Assembly (NCBI GenBank): GCA_013397075.1
Contig: VWZS01000184.1
Location: forward strand, 475,181 to 539,180
Source of the DNA: Rhabdornis inornatus
Taxonomy: Eukaryota > Chordata > Aves > Passeriformes > Rhabdornithidae
Length of the DNA: 64,000 nt
Direction of reading: 5' to 3'
Numbering within the stretch: position 1 is the first letter of the stretch; every line of letters starts with the position of its first letter. Shown here in pieces: positions 62,091 through 64,000 of this stretch. Under the pieces are notes generated by a model. The model had not been told where the DNA came from. It worked only from the letters and a program-made list of their open reading frames with translations, and searched no databases. A program made the position numbers and the translations under genes.

Positions 62091-62375
62091 ACAAAAACTC
62101 AACAGTGACAACCAGTAATTTACACCACAATCAGTGATGGACTTTAGAACAATACAAACTGGGTCCATTCCAGGTTCTGGAAAAAAAAATATTAATAAAG
62201 TGGAAGACTTTTAATATTATCTTACAAGGATACATACAATAGGAATTAATTATGAATGGATAGAAGGCAAAATATTCCTATTAGTAGTAAGCAATAAAAT
62301 ATTCATGTAAATACCTAGGGAAGTGTTCAGGTTTGTGAGGGATAATATCAGTAGTGAAGGATAATATCCCTACCA
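62091..62375. other. Non-coding stretch before the SINE
   Basis: No gene. A 'gataatatc' 9-mer occurs twice (62341-62349 and 62360-62368) just upstream of the SINE; this is probably local slippage. Confidence 0.5.
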
Positions 62376-62515
62376 TTGGAATTAGCTCAGCTGGTTAGAG
62401 CATGGTGCTAATAACACCAAGGTTGTGGTTTTGATCCCTGTATGGGCGATTTACCTAAGTGTTGAACTTGATGATCCCTGTGGGTCTCTTCCAACATAGA
62501 ATATTCTGTATTTAT
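62376..62515 (+). mobile_element. tRNA-Ile-headed SINE with CR1-type tail (TguSINE1-like)
   Basis: The first 74 bases (62376-62449) align without gaps to tRNA-Ile(AAT). An A-box-like TAGCTCAGCTGG lies at 62383-62394. The anticodon stem-loop is intact (TGGTG-CTAATAA-CACCA) with anticodon AAT at 62410-62412, and a B-box region (about 62427-62437) has decayed. The acceptor stem no longer pairs (TTGGAAT against ATGGGCG), so it is not a working tRNA gene. After a short linker the sequence becomes a CR1 3' end, 'ttgaacttgatgatccctgt', 'gggtctcttccaacatagaa', ending in a degenerate terminal repeat (tattctgtattta). This head-tail fusion is the known structure of TguSINE1 in passerine birds. The CR1 tail lets LINE machinery copy it in trans, and transcription would start from the internal pol III boxes. 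The copy is probably old and inactive. Confidence 0.88.
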
Positions 62516-64000
62516 ACCCTGTGAACTCTCCACTGTATTTAATATTACTGAAACACAGTGGTTGCTGATAACAAATCAAGATACAGTCAATACATTAATT
62601 TTATAACTGAAGTGTAGATCTGAGTCTAACAGCAGTGGTTTTAGCACCATAATAAAATAACTACTGCTAGTCATTGACAAATGCTGACTTCAAGTATTTC
62701 CTGCTATTCGTCACTCAAAACAAATGTTTTATATTTAGACCAACTGGGTATAAGCACATAACATATCAATAAACGCTAAATCTGAATCAAAATAAAGATT
62801 TCCTAATTGAGACCAGATTTTTCAAATTGAATCCGTTACTGCGGACTACTGTGTGTTCTATCCTTATAAACTACACTGCCCTCAAAGAAGAGATATATGG
62901 GATCAGTACACAGGTCTGAAGTTAGCATAATCAAGAGGAAGCCAACAGGATTTGCTCTATTCCATAGTCCTTATTTAACAGAGAGTGTTATCTGAAGAAT
63001 GAGAGAGCATAAGAAATACCAGGGGACTGCTCTACTGGCTCATAGTGCCTTTCAACAGGTAACTACCTCCTTCTCCACACCTCTGATGAGGAATCACCTG
63101 CAATTCTCTCCCTCTTACTCCCTTTCCTAGTTTTGCTAGATTTATAGAGAATTAGGACAAAAGTAATAATATGAAATACATGCTTTTCCATAAAGAGATA
63201 GGTGCATGTGTGTGTTCATGCCTATGTGTCTATAAAATCCTTCACTATATTTACTCTGGCTGAAACATTGGGTCAAGGACATGGAAATTATAATCCATAT
63301 GTGATTGAATGGCAAATACCAAAGATGTCCCACACAAACACATGGATTCTCACAGAAGAAATAAGATAGAATTAAGGCAAAGGGACATTTGAGTTTCAGG
63401 AGGGAAAACCAATACTTGCTATACTTAAGTTTTAAAAATTATATTCCAGAATGTCATAATTTTCTCAGGGAAGTTGGGGAGAGTCTTTTATGTTGGGACA
63501 TTTTCAAGTAAGATGGATAGAACCTGCTGGTTATATACTTGGAGTAATGACTTGGCAAAGAGAATACTTTTTAACTGTGTTTTAAAATTATTTTAATGTA
63601 ACATGAATTTTCCTTAGGAAATATCTTGTACTGAACTTAGTTCTTGCAGTCATACCAGTGATAGTCACAACATGACTTTTCATTAAGCAGTCTGAAATGA
63701 ATCCTTCTGTGATATCTCATTCTTCCAATGGCTATCCCTTCCTTGTACTGAAAGTAAGCAATGTAGAAACTCAGACTAAGCAGATCTGTCTATCACTCAG
63801 TTGTCTAATAGTCAACTGTACTGTATTTCAAATGATTGCAAGAGGATTTGATCATAAATGTGTTTGAAGAATTTAACCAAAGGTGTCTTAAAATTTAAAC
63901 AAATCCTTTAGACATGCCTTATATAGTATGTGCTAAATAGAACACCTTTCCGATACAGAATTCATTAATTTTTTTTTCTCTTTTATGAAGAGATTGTTTC
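62516..64000. other. Non-coding AT-rich stretch to window end
   Basis: No gene or repeat family recognised. Ends in T-rich sequence. Confidence 0.5.

Noticed and set aside
62376..62449. Functional tRNA-Ile gene
   Set aside because: The acceptor stem does not pair, the B box is decayed, and the sequence continues into a CR1 tail, so it is a SINE head.
1..64000. CRISPR arrays, bacterial operons or insertion sequences
   Set aside because: No spaced direct repeats or prokaryotic gene structure; the repeats and composition are those of a bird genome.

Overview
This window looks like AT-rich, gene-poor vertebrate DNA from a bird, most likely a passerine. The species is inferred from interspersed repeats, because no protein could be named. 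Four pieces match the CR1 LINE family: tails near 3.25, 21.03 and 30.5 kb, and a larger antisense copy at about 43.64-44.23 kb that includes the end of ORF2. A retroviral LTR of a type common in bird genomes lies at about 24.0-24.46 kb. The strongest marker is a SINE at 62,376-62,515 with a tRNA-Ile(AAT)-like head fused to a CR1-type tail. That is the known architecture of the passerine TguSINE1 family.

Layout. 1-12 kb: non-coding AT-rich sequence with a CR1 tail, a small CpG cluster near 4.84 kb and a dense candidate regulatory block at 7.56-8.06 kb. 12.48-12.73 kb: the only reading frame with exon-like support, on the minus strand, gene unknown. 12.7-24 kb: non-coding, with a CR1 tail and a candidate conserved block at 21.56-21.90 kb. 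24-36 kb: the LTR, a CpG-bearing block at 29.8 kb with a 16-bp homeodomain-type palindrome, a CR1 tail, and a long pyrimidine hexamer repeat at 35.93-36.09 kb. 36-54 kb: several candidate regulatory blocks, the larger CR1 copy, a perfect 24-bp palindrome at 45,907-45,930, and a C17 run beside the only N. 54-64 kb: AT-rich, with a T/G-rich tract, a 28-bp tandem duplication and the SINE.

The window reads as a gene desert or the inside of a very large intron. Nearly all reading frames of 60-180 codons have no splice-site support, no recognisable domain and no codon bias, and are chance openings in AT-rich DNA or lie inside repeats. The likely functional content is cis-regulatory. Those blocks are judged by eye from homeodomain-type cores, CpG retention and palindromes, and need a multi-species alignment. 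I saw no clear new multi-gene system. The most useful observations are the tRNA-headed SINE, the unassigned exon candidate, the 24-bp palindrome and the 7.6-8.06 kb and 29.8 kb blocks.
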